64,000 nucleotides of DNA from Curtanaerobium respiraculi (GTDB lineage: Bacteria > Actinomycetota > Coriobacteriia > Coriobacteriales > Eggerthellaceae). Shown one piece after another: positions 18,313 to 27,219 of the stretch. The notes under the pieces are model-generated. The model was given only the letters and a program-made list of their open reading frames with translations. It made no database searches and was not told the origin of the DNA. The first letter of the stretch is position 1; each line of letters starts with the position of its first letter. The translations under genes and the position numbers were made by a program. The stretch is from the NCBI RefSeq assembly GCF_024609215.1, contig NZ_JANIPD030000003.1, forward strand, positions 1 through 64,000, read 5' to 3'.

Positions 18313-18414
18313 AGGGGAATCCAGGGGAAGCAAGGGGAGGCCAGGGGAGGCCAGGGGAAGCCAGGGGGAAGCCAGAGGAGATCAGGGGAGGCCAGGGGAG
18401 GCCAGGGGGAAGCC
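18313..18414. repeat. low-complexity GGGGAGGCCA-type tandem repeat
   Basis: About nine degenerate copies of a 10-11 base unit (GGGGAGGCCA, GGGGAAGCCA, GGGGGAAGCCA) stand in a row 80 bases upstream of ccdA. Copy number is likely to vary by slippage. Confidence 0.85.
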
Positions 18415-18603
18415 CGACAACGAGGGATCCACCCTGCCATTCACGCGTGGCCGACATTACGGACCGTTCACGCTCCGTTTCATCGGAGCTTTCATAGGGC
18501 GTGGATAGGTTCGCGCCTCGCCTTGCCGTGCAAAATGTGTCGAGCATTGGCCGCATGCGCTTCGTCACATCGGTATGCTCGCTGAGCGTTGGAGTGAAGC
18601 ATC

Positions 18604-18692
18604 CCGACGCGCCAAGCTTACGCTGAACCATGCGCGCCATTCCGACACGCCAAGCCTACATCGAGCCATGCGCGCCATTCCGATGCGCCAAA
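18604..18692. repeat. 38-bp tandem repeat, 2.3 copies
   Basis: Units at 18604-18641 and 18642-18679 share CCATGCGCGCCATT and CGCCAAGC with a few changes, and a partial third unit runs into the 265-bp repeat. No gene is seen between 18234 and 19246. Confidence 0.75.
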
Positions 18693-18949
18693 AATTGCGG
18701 GTTCTAGCTTTTCCGGAAGCTGGACGCCCGAATATCGCGGTCGGCGCGCCAACTTAGGGGGTTTCTAATCTTTTTCGCAGCTTGCGCTCTGGTTGTGAAA
18801 TTCCCCACGCCAATTTGAGCTGGGATTATGTGAATTCAAATGCAAGAGTCAACTCTCAAAAAAGTTGGAAACCCTCAAAGTTGGCCCCGAAAGGCCTGTT
18901 TTTCTCCGTTCAGCTTTCCAAAAGGCTAGAAACCCTCAAAGTTGGCGCA
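18685..18949. repeat. 265-bp dispersed repeat, copy 1
   Basis: This stretch matches 27220-27484 along its whole length with scattered substitutions and in the same orientation. It contains inward- and outward-facing copies of a motif like CCAACTTCGAGGGTTTCTA, so it can fold on itself. Copy 1 is more diverged at its left arm. Short frames inside it are not conserved as proteins would be and are taken as non-coding. Confidence 0.85.
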
Positions 18950-19107
18950 ACCTCCTTCATTTCGAATGCAGAAGGTTAAGGCTGCTGCATTGGTTCCCGT
19001 TTCGCGTCACCCGCGCGACGGATCCCTGTCGGATGCAATGAATTGAGTGCTTCGAAAATAGCTGTGGCAGATCCCCCTCCGATCTCGTCGGCGCTCAATG
19101 TGCAGTG

Positions 19108-19136
19108 CACCGCGAAATGGGAACGCGGTGGTTTTT
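19108..19136 (+). terminator. orphan intrinsic terminator, plus strand
   Basis: CACCGCG, a 9-base loop, CGCGGTG and GTTTTT form a plus-strand terminator. No plus-strand gene precedes it, only the repeat region, so it may end a small RNA or be a relic. Confidence 0.55.
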
Positions 19137-19246
19137 CGCCTCTTGCATGGCTGGTCCTCATGTTCTTCCAGCCTGCACCACGAGGTCACTCGAAGCGGTT
19201 TGCTCACCCGAGTTATAGCGGCACCGTCGAGATACGCTGATGGGAT

Positions 19247-20191
19247 CTAGGATATTTGATCGCTTTTCCCTTGGTTGAAGCCTTCGGCGTAGGGGCTGGG
19301 AACGACGATGGTTCCATTCGAGTCTTTTACTCCCTCGTTGAGAAGATGAAGTTTGCGGAGTTCGAATGCCGTTGCATCTTTCGAATAAATGCTGCTTGCT
19401 TGATGCAGCATCGACGCGATGTCCCTTTCGACATCTGCGAGCACGATTCGCGCTTCTTTTTCGCGCGCGGCGGTTGCTTCTGCCGCCATAGCGGATTGCA
19501 GGTCTTTGGGAATGACCACATCACGGATTTCCACGGAGATGACCGAGATTCCCCAGGCGGCCGCTTTCTCGTCGATTGCATCCTGCAACTCCTCGTCAAG
19601 TTGCACACGGCTCGTGGCTACTTCGGAGAGCTCGCGTCGGCCGATCGCGTCGCGAAGCGCGGTCTGGGCCGCTAAAGCTACCGAATCATAATAGTCTTCT
19701 ACTTCGATGCAGGCCCGTTGCGGGTCGAATACCGTCCAAAAAAGAACCGCGTCGACGTTCACGGGAACGAGGTCGGCGGTGAGCGTTTCCTCCGCGTTGA
19801 ATCCGGTGAGCATGACTCGTTGATCTGCCCAGAGCGCTACGTGGTCGATGAAGGGAATAGTGAAGAACACCCCCGGACCGGCAGTGCGGGAGTAGCCGCC
19901 GAGCCTTAGCACCACAGCTTTCTCCCACTCGGCCGCTATACGGATGGTGGAGGATGCAAGCATGCCAAGCAGCATTCCGGCGGACAATGCAAAAATGTCC
20001 ACCGTTCCCGTGGACAAATACGCTGCCCCGCAGACCGCAATCAAGACCACCACGAATAGAAACGAAGAGAAGATCGGGCGGGTATTGCGGCTGGCGCGGC
20101 GAATATGGGGGGTGTTGTACGCCTCGATCGCCGTGGCTTCTCGCCGTTCGCTTCGGCGCGAACCCGAGGGTTTCCTATCTCGATTCTTCAT
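19247..20191 (-). CDS. SPFH/band-7 (slipin-like) membrane protein, triad A
   Basis: Two adjacent hydrophobic segments (about residues 37-85) are followed by an SPFH domain: AEWEKAVVLRLGGYSRTAGP, GVFFTIPFIDHV, VNVDAVLFWTVFDP, ALRDAIGRRELSEV and ISVISVEIRDVVIP. A short helical tail ends in VVPSPYAEGF. Such proteins form membrane microdomain rings; their specific task here is unknown. It is last in an NrfD-GntR-SPFH operon and overlaps the GntR gene by 17 bases. The paralogue at 29432-30418 has the same neighbours. Confidence 0.9.
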   Translation of the reverse strand: MKNRDRKPSGSRRSERREATAIEAYNTPHIRRASRNTRPIFSSFLFVVVLIAVCGAAYLSTGTVDIFALSAGMLLGMLASSTIRIAAEWEKAVVLRLGGYSRTAGPGVFFTIPFIDHVALWADQRVMLTGFNAEETLTADLVPVNVDAVLFWTVFDPQRACIEVEDYYDSVALAAQTALRDAIGRRELSEVATSRVQLDEELQDAIDEKAAAWGISVISVEIRDVVIPKDLQSAMAAEATAAREKEARIVLADVERDIASMLHQASSIYSKDATAFELRKLHLLNEGVKDSNGTIVVPSPYAEGFNQGKSDQIS

Positions 20192-20663
20192 AGTAGATCA
20201 CGTTCTCCTGGGCTGGACTTTCGGGTGCGGTATCCATCTTGCCGATAATGCCTTCGATACGATTGCGAATGTCGTTAAAGGACATTCCTTGCGATCGATA
20301 GCGTTTGATGCATGTTTCCTGCAATGCATCGATGGACGTTGCAGGATCTTCGCGGTTGATAATGATGTTTTGAACGTACATACCGCGTCCCCGCACTGAG
20401 ACGATGAGTCCGCTTCTTTCCAGGTCCTTATACGCGCGGGTGACTGTGCTGTAGTTGATGCCGGCGGCGGCAGATAGGCTCCGCACGCTTGGCACCTGCT
20501 CCCCCGGCTCGAAATAGCCCGTACGAATCAGATAGGAGATACGGTTGCGCAATTGCACCCAGATGGGAAGGTCCGAGCTCTCGTCGACCGTGAAAATTTC
20601 CCGTAAGCCGGCTGCGCTGGCCTTCACCTGGTCGTTGTTTCCTGGACTGTATTTCGTCGGCAA
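20175..20663 (-). CDS. GntR family regulator (YtrA type), triad A
   Basis: The 162-residue protein has an N-terminal winged helix (LPIWVQLRNRISYLIRTGYF, PGEQVPSVRSLSAAAGINYS, TVTRAYKDLERSGLI) and a short C-terminal dimerisation segment, which marks the YtrA subfamily. YtrA regulators usually control the operon they sit in, commonly membrane transport genes. It lies one base from the NrfD-like gene upstream and overlaps the SPFH gene downstream. The paralogue is at 28935-29429. Confidence 0.9.
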   Translation of the reverse strand: MPTKYSPGNNDQVKASAAGLREIFTVDESSDLPIWVQLRNRISYLIRTGYFEPGEQVPSVRSLSAAAGINYSTVTRAYKDLERSGLIVSVRGRGMYVQNIIINREDPATSIDALQETCIKRYRSQGMSFNDIRNRIEGIIGKMDTAPESPAQENVIYYEESR

Positions 20664-20664
20664 T

Positions 20665-21537
20665 TCAATGCACCCCGCAGACTATGACGCAGTAACGAAG
20701 CAGAAATCCTCCTACCAAGCAGGCGAAATCGGAAAAGGGGACTGCCCGCCCCTCTTCTGCGAAAGCAAGCGTCCGAATCTCGCTGCCGAAGGGGATGAGG
20801 ATTCCCATACCTAGGGCTCCTATGATGCCCGTCTGAAGTATCGATGGGCTGAGGAGAAGGGCAAGAGATTCGCTTGCTGCCGCTGTGGTGAAAGCATGGT
20901 TGAGGAATGCTGCGAGAAAGACGGTTTCAAAGGCAAGGCCTGCGCAGTGTATGGCGCTCATGGGCCGGATGACATTGGCATGCCGCGCATCATCTGGGTT
21001 GAAATAATCAAGCAACATGACGACAGCGCTTCCCGATGAGAATGATGAGAAGAAGAACAGCGCGACAAGCGTCCATGTTGACCAGAGCGGAACCGATTTG
21101 TTTGCAGCAAGGAAGACACCCGTGTAGATGATCACTCCGCAAGAAAAAACTGCGCAGCAATATTCCAGCACGCGGCGCGCATTGCCGCCTATTGCGTGAA
21201 AGTCGAAGAAGGTCGCAAGGGCCAGCGCACCAGCAAGGATTGCTTCGAGCGACAAAATGAAGGAGCCGATGGACAAAATCGAGAGATGGGGATGGAGAAA
21301 TAGATTGAGGGCGCGCTCGGGCGATCCCAAATCCCAGAGCAAGCAGGCGATGGAGAAAATCAAGAGGACGAATGCCGTCGCATAGCAATTGCTGCGCAGG
21401 GTGTTGAATCCTGCAATTTCGCGGGAGGGGCGTCGGATGCGATGCGCATGGAACAATATGCTCCAAGTGCACGTAACCAAAAGCGCGCCAGCAGCAGCGC
21501 CGCCCAAAAACAGGTATGTGATGATCAGTATTCCGAA
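20665..21537 (-). CDS. NrfD/PsrC-like membrane protein without own catalytic subunit, triad A
   Basis: This protein has about eight to nine hydrophobic segments, beginning LFGILIITYLFLGGAAAGAL, typical of NrfD family quinone-reactive anchors. The TTG start at 21537 is chosen because it follows GAGGAA and matches the GTG start of the triad B paralogue; an ATG at 21612 is an alternative without a ribosome site. No catalytic or ferredoxin gene precedes it on its own strand; instead it is divergent from oxidoreductase operon 2. It heads the triad A operon. Confidence 0.82.
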   Translation of the reverse strand, partial: FGILIITYLFLGGAAAGALLVTCTWSILFHAHRIRRPSREIAGFNTLRSNCYATAFVLLIFSIACLLWDLGSPERALNLFLHPHLSILSIGSFILSLEAILAGALALATFFDFHAIGGNARRVLEYCCAVFSCGVIIYTGVFLAANKSVPLWSTWTLVALFFFSSFSSGSAVVMLLDYFNPDDARHANVIRPMSAIHCAGLAFETVFLAAFLNHAFTTAAASESLALLLSPSILQTGIIGALGMGILIPFGSEIRTLAFAEEGRAVPFSDFACLVGGFLLRYCVIVCGVH

Positions 21538-21679
21538 CAAATCCGCTTGTTCCTCTTCGATTCCGCATGCGATTTTATCCGAGGGGAGGAAATAGTGCAA
21601 TGGTACTTGCATGAACCGGTGAATCGATTTATCATATCACCATATCGGATTGGTCGTGAAGAGACGAGGAGAGAACGAC

Positions 21680-24337
21680 ATGGGGAAGAGAACCGTCAGG
21701 TGTGAACCGCACGGCGTTACGCGGCGCAACTTCCTAAAAGCCTCCGCAGTTTTGGCTGCGGCGGGCGTGAGCGGAGGGTCGCTTGTCGGATGCGGCGAAA
21801 CATCATTGGTGGACACAAACGGCAGGGCAATCGACACCGAAAAAGGGGAGTGGCGCACCGCGGCATGCTGGCATAATTGCGGCGGACGCTGCTTGAACAA
21901 GGTGTTCGTGCAAGATGGCGTGGTCATTCGTCAAAAAACCGACGATACGCACGAAGACAGCGCCGATTGCCCCCAGCAGCGCGGCTGCTTGCGTGGGCGA
22001 GCGCAACGCAAGCAGGTGTTTTCCGAGGATCGGCTCCGCTATCCGATGAAACGCAAGAACTGGAGCCCTGATGATCCCCATGGGGACCTCCGGGGAATCG
22101 ATGAATGGGAGCGAATCAGTTGGGATGAGGCGCTCGATTACGTTGCTGCTGGCTTGAAGAGGGCGAAAGAGCAGTATGGAAATCGCTCTATCATGCTTAT
22201 GGACGGGTGGAGCAGCGAAATCCACGAGATGTCCCGTACATTGGGGTTGTATGGCGGCTATTGCGAATATTGGGACACCAATTCATTCGGCAGCTGGTGC
22301 AAGACCCCCTTTGTCGTGGGATTCGACCATGATGGGGTATGGGATCAGACCGTGAACGATCGGTACGATCTTCGCGAATGCGAGACGATCATCATGATGT
22401 CGATGAACCCCGCATGGAGCGCGACCGGCAGCCAGATGTGGGGCTATTGGCAGGCGAAACTCGCCGGAGCAGAGTTCATTTGCATCGATCCCGCCTATAC
22501 GGACACCTGTTCTGCGCTTGGTGCGGAATGGCTGCCCGTGCGCCCGGCGACCGATACCGCCTTGCTGCTGGGCGTTGCGCACGCGATGCTCGAGCTCGAT
22601 GGAGAATACGATCTCATCGACTGGGATTTTCTCGATCGGTGCACTGTGGGATTCGATGCCGATCATATGCCTGTAGACGCGCGTGAGAACATCAACTTTA
22701 AAGATTATGTGCTGGGTGCTTACGACAACGAGCCGAAAACCCCCGAATGGGCGAGTGAGATCTGCGGCGTTGAAGCGACGAGGATACGCCAGCTCGCTTT
22801 GAAGATGGGCAAGCACAACAAAGTCGCATTCTTGTGCGGGATGGCGTCTGCTCGCGCGAACAACGTTGACAACCTTCCCCAGCTCGTGATGACGATAGGG
22901 GCCATGGGAGGTCATATGGGTAAGTCAGGCCATATGACGGGATCGACCATGCATGCAACTTCGGGGAATGGAGGGCCTGCCCTTATTATGGCCGGCTCGG
23001 ACGGGCTTCCCGCCATCGCCAATCCGGTGGATGATTCCATCAATGCGAACGAAGCGTGGGATGCCGTACTCGAAGGGTCTTACACATGGACCGGTCCTGG
23101 CTCGATGGTGGGGAAGAACCAGTTCGGCCCTGGGGAAAAGCGCGACATCGACATCCATGTCCTCTACCATTGCGGCGGTGCCGGCCTGCAGACCACCAAC
23201 GGCATGGCGCGCGGTATAGAGGCGCATCGTAAAGTCGATATGGTTGTCACGCATGCCCAGTTCTACACGACGAATGCACGGTATTCCGATATTGTCCTGC
23301 CTGTGACCACCGAATGGGAAAAGTTCGGCGGCTTCTCCGGCGGCTCGCTCGTGCATTCCTCTAACCGCGAGATGATGATTGCGTACGAACAGGTGGTCGA
23401 GCCTCTTTTCGAATGCAAGTCGGATCAAGAGATCGCAATGCTCATCGGCGAGCGCCTGGGTATCGATGGATCGAAGATCTACCCCTTCGATGCGAAGCAG
23501 CAGTACTTCAACGCCCTTTCCTCGATGACGACCATCGATGAAGATGGGAAAACCAAGGTGAATGCCGTCGCCATAACGGCGGACGATATCGAAGAGATGG
23601 GCGTGAAGGGGGATCCCCAGGAGGGCAAGCTGGCTTATGAGGAGCTGAAGAAGCGAGGGGTGTACCAGGTGATGCGCCATCAAGGCGATAATTACGGATA
23701 CATCGCATTCAAGGATTTCCGCGAAAACCCCTTTGGCAACCCCCTGAAGACTCCATCGGGTAAGTTGGAGATCTATAGCCAGACCTTGGCGGACATGATC
23801 AATCAAATGGGATACAGCCGCATCAAGCCCATTCCCACGTACATCACCGTGACGAACGGCTATGAAGATACGTTCAGCAATTGGGACTCGCAGGACAAGG
23901 GCGAATATCCCCTTCAGCTCATCAACCAGCATTATCTGCGCCGCGCGCACACTGTGTTCGACAACGTAGGCTGGTTGCGCGAGGCTTGGACCAATCCGGT
24001 GTTCGTAAGCGCGAAAGACGCTCAGGCCATTAACGTGAAAGACGGAGATACCGTCTTAGTGTCCAGCCCGTATGGGAAAACCATCCGGAATGCCTGCGTA
24101 ACGCAGCGAATGAGGCCCGGCGTAGTCGGTCTGCCCCATGGGGCATGGGTCGACGTGGATGAAAAATCCGGCATCGACCAGGCAGGAGCCGATAATTTCC
24201 TCACCGGCCTCGTGCCGAACGGTCAAGGAGTTTCCGGGTTCAACTCCAATATATGCAAAATCGAGAAATATACGGGAGAGCAGCTTAAGGCCGACGCGGA
24301 TATGCCGGCCCGCATCCCCCTGAAGGACGGTGAGTAA
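21680..24337 (+). CDS. Tat-exported molybdopterin oxidoreductase (DmsA-like), operon 2
   Basis: This 885-residue catalytic subunit starts with a twin-arginine signal TRRNFLKAS; the following LVGC resembles a lipobox. The 4Fe-4S motif is CWHNCGGRC, completed by a Cys in QQRGCLRGRAQRK. The molybdenum-ligand region reads GGYCEYWDTNSFGSW, where the Ser aligns with the ligand Ser of DmsA (G-T-Y-S). RPGTD-type and GTPS-type pterin-binding segments appear as VRPATDTALLLG and KTPSGKLEIYS. The ATG at 21680 follows AGGAGAG. Downstream in order are ferredoxin, DmsC anchor, TorD and a second ferredoxin. Substrate is unknown but DMSO/TMAO-like N- or S-oxides are conceivable. Confidence 0.92.
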   Translation: MGKRTVRCEPHGVTRRNFLKASAVLAAAGVSGGSLVGCGETSLVDTNGRAIDTEKGEWRTAACWHNCGGRCLNKVFVQDGVVIRQKTDDTHEDSADCPQQRGCLRGRAQRKQVFSEDRLRYPMKRKNWSPDDPHGDLRGIDEWERISWDEALDYVAAGLKRAKEQYGNRSIMLMDGWSSEIHEMSRTLGLYGGYCEYWDTNSFGSWCKTPFVVGFDHDGVWDQTVNDRYDLRECETIIMMSMNPAWSATGSQMWGYWQAKLAGAEFICIDPAYTDTCSALGAEWLPVRPATDTALLLGVAHAMLELDGEYDLIDWDFLDRCTVGFDADHMPVDARENINFKDYVLGAYDNEPKTPEWASEICGVEATRIRQLALKMGKHNKVAFLCGMASARANNVDNLPQLVMTIGAMGGHMGKSGHMTGSTMHATSGNGGPALIMAGSDGLPAIANPVDDSINANEAWDAVLEGSYTWTGPGSMVGKNQFGPGEKRDIDIHVLYHCGGAGLQTTNGMARGIEAHRKVDMVVTHAQFYTTNARYSDIVLPVTTEWEKFGGFSGGSLVHSSNREMMIAYEQVVEPLFECKSDQEIAMLIGERLGIDGSKIYPFDAKQQYFNALSSMTTIDEDGKTKVNAVAITADDIEEMGVKGDPQEGKLAYEELKKRGVYQVMRHQGDNYGYIAFKDFRENPFGNPLKTPSGKLEIYSQTLADMINQMGYSRIKPIPTYITVTNGYEDTFSNWDSQDKGEYPLQLINQHYLRRAHTVFDNVGWLREAWTNPVFVSAKDAQAINVKDGDTVLVSSPYGKTIRNACVTQRMRPGVVGLPHGAWVDVDEKSGIDQAGADNFLTGLVPNGQGVSGFNSNICKIEKYTGEQLKADADMPARIPLKDGE

Positions 24338-24339
24338 TC

Positions 24340-24939
24340 ATGCCGAGCGTCTCGAATTTCAGCCGGTTGGGCTTTTACTTCAATCAGAATGCGTGCATCG
24401 GATGCCGGACCTGCCAAATAGCGTGCAAGGATAAAAACGACCTGCCCGTAGGTACCGTTTATCGCCGCGTTCACAGCTTCGAGGCGGGGTCGTTCCCCGT
24501 TCCGGCCGTCTACCATTACTCGGCGACTTGCAACCACTGTGAGCATCCTGCCTGTGTTGCCGGTTGCCCGACCGGTGCTATGCACGTCTCCGAGGACGGT
24601 ACGGTGCAGCACGACGACGAGCGGTGCATCGGATGCAGATATTGCGTTTGGAATTGCCCTTACGACGTGCCGCAGTACCATCCGGAATCAGGCATCGTGG
24701 GCAAGTGCGATGCGTGTGCGGATCTGAGGGCCGCCGGAGGGGACCCCGCCTGCGTCGACGCGTGTGTGATGCGGTGCTTGGAGTTCGGACCTCTCGATAC
24801 GCTCCTTGCCGAGCATGCAGGTGAGGATTTGACCGACAAGCTTGTTATCTTGCCTGATCCAACGAAAACCAATCCTTCCATACTTATCGATCCGCGTCCC
24901 GCAGCCCTTGCGGGTGATTTTGCGGAAAAGGAGATGTAG
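24340..24939 (+). CDS. four-cluster ferredoxin subunit (DmsB), operon 2
   Basis: Four cysteine clusters are present: CIGCRTCQIACKDKND, CNHCEHPACVAGCP, CIGCRYCVWNCP and CDACADLRAAG with CVDACVMRC. The last group has the DmsB-like spacing. It starts 2 bases after the catalytic gene and 2 bases before the anchor gene. It is 199 residues long and strongly similar to the second ferredoxin at 26591-27172. Confidence 0.95.
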   Translation: MPSVSNFSRLGFYFNQNACIGCRTCQIACKDKNDLPVGTVYRRVHSFEAGSFPVPAVYHYSATCNHCEHPACVAGCPTGAMHVSEDGTVQHDDERCIGCRYCVWNCPYDVPQYHPESGIVGKCDACADLRAAGGDPACVDACVMRCLEFGPLDTLLAEHAGEDLTDKLVILPDPTKTNPSILIDPRPAALAGDFAEKEM

Positions 24940-24941
24940 CC

Positions 24942-25772
24942 ATGCACGATATTCCCCTGCTTGCATTCACCTGCGGTCTTGAAGTCGCCGTCGGCGTGCT
25001 TGCCATCGTTACCATCGCGTCATTCGTCGATGATCGGGAAGGCTACAAGACCGCTGCTTGCGTTTCCGCGGCATGCGCTCTTGCGGCTATGCTTGCTTCC
25101 CTCTTCCATCTGGGCGTTCCCACTCGCGCCATTCTTGCCATCACCGGGTTCGGATCATCTCCTCTCAGCAATGAAATCGTTCTCGTGGGCGCCTTCGCCG
25201 CGCTTGCGGTGCTCTATGCGGTTCTTGGGTTCCTGCCCAAGGTTGATACGCGCATCAAGAAGGTTGTCGCGGTGCTCGGTTCGTGCGTCGGTTTCGCCTC
25301 TTTGATCGCCGTTGGCATCGCATATGCGAATGCCGAGGTTCCTCTTTGGGATAGCATGAGCACGTATATCGAGCCCATTACCGCAGCGCTGTCTTGCGGC
25401 GCTGTTATTTTCCTCGCACTCTATTTCAAAAAGATAAACAGCACCATGATGCGCATCGCGGGCACGATAGCGATAGCCGCGGTTGTGCTGCAGGTTGCTT
25501 ACGCCGTGCCTGATTATGCGGGATTGGCTTTAGGCGCAGGAGCGGCCGCCTCGTCCGCACAGGTCATTGCCTCTTCGAGCTCCGCGCTCGCCGCTGGCTG
25601 GGTTCTTGTGGGCGCCGGAGTGTCATTGTCGGCGTGGCAAGTTGCGCACGGCGACAATGTCGGGGGCGTCGGTATGGCATGGGGGGCTGCGGGCGCTCTC
25701 ACCATCGGACAGATCATCGTCCGATTCTTCTTCTACGCAGCAATGGTCACCACTGCTGTCGGGTTGCTCTAA
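24942..25772 (+). CDS. DmsC-type membrane anchor, operon 2
   Basis: This 276-residue protein has eight hydrophobic segments and DmsC family features: a Leu-rich first segment, SLFHLGVPTRAILAITGF, and GSSPLSNEIVLVGAF, the conserved SPLSxE segment. It would oxidise menaquinol and pass electrons to the ferredoxin. AAGGAG precedes the start. It is followed by a hairpin at 25782-25821. Confidence 0.93.
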   Translation: MHDIPLLAFTCGLEVAVGVLAIVTIASFVDDREGYKTAACVSAACALAAMLASLFHLGVPTRAILAITGFGSSPLSNEIVLVGAFAALAVLYAVLGFLPKVDTRIKKVVAVLGSCVGFASLIAVGIAYANAEVPLWDSMSTYIEPITAALSCGAVIFLALYFKKINSTMMRIAGTIAIAAVVLQVAYAVPDYAGLALGAGAAASSAQVIASSSSALAAGWVLVGAGVSLSAWQVAHGDNVGGVGMAWGAAGALTIGQIIVRFFFYAAMVTTAVGLL

Positions 25773-25781
25773 ATTGCATGT

Positions 25782-25821
25782 GCGGGGCGTTTTTTTCGGA
25801 CAATTTGCCAAAACGCCCCGC
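25782..25821 (+). terminator. 12-bp stem-loop between dmsC and torD of operon 2
   Basis: GCGGGGCGTTTT pairs with AAAACGCCCCGC around a 16-base loop that begins TTT. It lies between the anchor gene and the chaperone gene. It may act as a partial terminator or a processing site that lowers chaperone expression. Confidence 0.6.
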
Positions 25822-25855
25822 ATCTGTTGTCGCTGTGCATTTCAGGAGGGCTCCG

Positions 25856-26545
25856 ATGAATTACGACGATATGGGAATGTTGTTGGAGGCAAGGGCGTTT
25901 GCCTACCATGCAATGCATGCTATTTTCGGCATGGAACCCTCTGAAGATTCATTGAAGGTATATCAAGAGGGAGTTTTTTCCGATTTGGGGGCGATTCTCG
26001 ACGATGAAGGCTTCGAGGATGCTTCAAGCGCGATGATCGATCTGGAGCAAGCCGCTCGGTTTGCTGCAGATGTCGACATGCTCGTTTCAGCCTATACGCT
26101 GATGCTTATCGGACCGGGCGAGCTGCCTGCCTCACCCTGGGAATCTACGTATCGGTCCAACGAGCGAGTACTTTTTCAGGAAAGCACCCTCGATGTGCGC
26201 AAGGCATATGTTTCCCAGGGACTCATTCCCGCAGGCTACCCGCACGTGGCGGATGATCATATTTCGATCGAATGCGACTTCCTTGCAAAAATGGGAGACC
26301 GGATATCCGAAGCGTACGGAATGAAGGATGGCTTGAAATTAGCAGAGCATGCGAAGACGTCGAAGATTTTTCTCGACAAACATCTGCTCACCTGGGTCGG
26401 GCGATTTAGAAACGGCCTTTGTGCGTGTGATGTTCCTTCCCGGAATCCGGCAGGAACATTCTACGTGAGAGCCGCTACTGCATTGGCGCAGTTTGCTGCA
26501 GCGGACAGCGTGCTTCTCGAGCGTCTGCCCCGTATGACTGCATAG
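25856..26545 (+). CDS. TorD/DmsD family chaperone, operon 2
   Basis: This all-helical cytoplasmic protein of 229 residues should bind the Tat signal of the operon's catalytic subunit and hold it until cofactor loading. Family marks are ASPWESTYRSNERVLFQEST and DDHISIECDFLAKM, which correspond to the conserved P-x-x-S-x-Y and D-H-x-x-x-E-x-x-F segments. The ATG at 25856 follows AGGAGGG, and longer upstream readings are not used. Confidence 0.93.
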   Translation: MNYDDMGMLLEARAFAYHAMHAIFGMEPSEDSLKVYQEGVFSDLGAILDDEGFEDASSAMIDLEQAARFAADVDMLVSAYTLMLIGPGELPASPWESTYRSNERVLFQESTLDVRKAYVSQGLIPAGYPHVADDHISIECDFLAKMGDRISEAYGMKDGLKLAEHAKTSKIFLDKHLLTWVGRFRNGLCACDVPSRNPAGTFYVRAATALAQFAAADSVLLERLPRMTA

Positions 26546-26590
26546 CTTGCGGCTGTTCCGCTATACTCCCGTACCGGGGAGGTGCTGGAT

Positions 26591-27172
26591 ATGGGATGCC
26601 TGGGGTTTTATTTCAATATGCAAGCATGCATCGGATGTCGCACATGCCAAATAGCGTGCAAGGACAAAAACGATCTGCCCCTTGGAATTTTCTATTGCCG
26701 CGTTCGCTCTTTCGAAGCGGGCTGCTTTCCTGAACCCAGTGTTTTCAATTTTTCAGCCGCATGCAATCATTGTAAGAGTCCAGGGTGCGTCCGCGCGTGT
26801 CCGACAGGTGCGATGTCCATTGCCGTCGACGGCACCATCCAGCATGACGATGAACTTTGCATAGGATGTCGATCTTGCGTGAGCATGTGCCCTTATGACG
26901 TGCCACAGTTCTTCGAAAGGGCGGGCATCGTGGGGAAGTGCAATGCCTGCATAGATTTACGCGAGGTGGGAGAAAATCCCGCTTGCGTGGATGCGTGTGT
27001 CATGCGTTGCCTGGAATTCGGCGATATCGAAGAACTGCGGCGGCGGCATGCGAACGAAAATCCCGTTGCGGAACTACCGTTTTTGCCCGATCCGGAAATC
27101 ACGAGCCCTTCGCTGCTCGTGAACCCGTCCCCAGATGTGAATCGCGGCGAAGTCGTAGAGAAGACCCTGTAA
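26591..27172 (+). CDS. second DmsB-like ferredoxin subunit, operon 2
   Basis: This is a 193-residue paralogue of the ferredoxin at 24340-24939, with CIGCRTCQIACKDKND, CNHCKSPGCVRACP, CIGCRSCVSMCP and CNACIDLREVG. All sixteen ligand cysteines seem present. It follows the chaperone by 45 bases with its own GGGGAGG site and has no matching catalytic gene after it. It could replace the first subunit, serve an orphan catalytic subunit elsewhere, or serve the orphan NrfD at 27987. A GTG at 26582 is in frame but overlaps the ribosome site. Confidence 0.9.
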   Translation: MGCLGFYFNMQACIGCRTCQIACKDKNDLPLGIFYCRVRSFEAGCFPEPSVFNFSAACNHCKSPGCVRACPTGAMSIAVDGTIQHDDELCIGCRSCVSMCPYDVPQFFERAGIVGKCNACIDLREVGENPACVDACVMRCLEFGDIEELRRRHANENPVAELPFLPDPEITSPSLLVNPSPDVNRGEVVEKTL

Positions 27173-27219
27173 GTTTCGTTCATTGCCTATTCATTGTGAT
27201 TTTCTCAATGTTGACTAAT

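Noticed and set aside
18782-18979. 65-residue frame inside repeat copy 1, with a similar 98-residue frame in copy 2 (27218-27514)
   Set aside because: The two readings share sequence only because the DNA repeats; ends and starts differ and no ribosome site precedes them.
19247-20191. SPFH protein as HflK/HflC
   Set aside because: It lacks an HflK/HflC pair and FtsH neighbour; the layout with two N-terminal segments fits slipins better.
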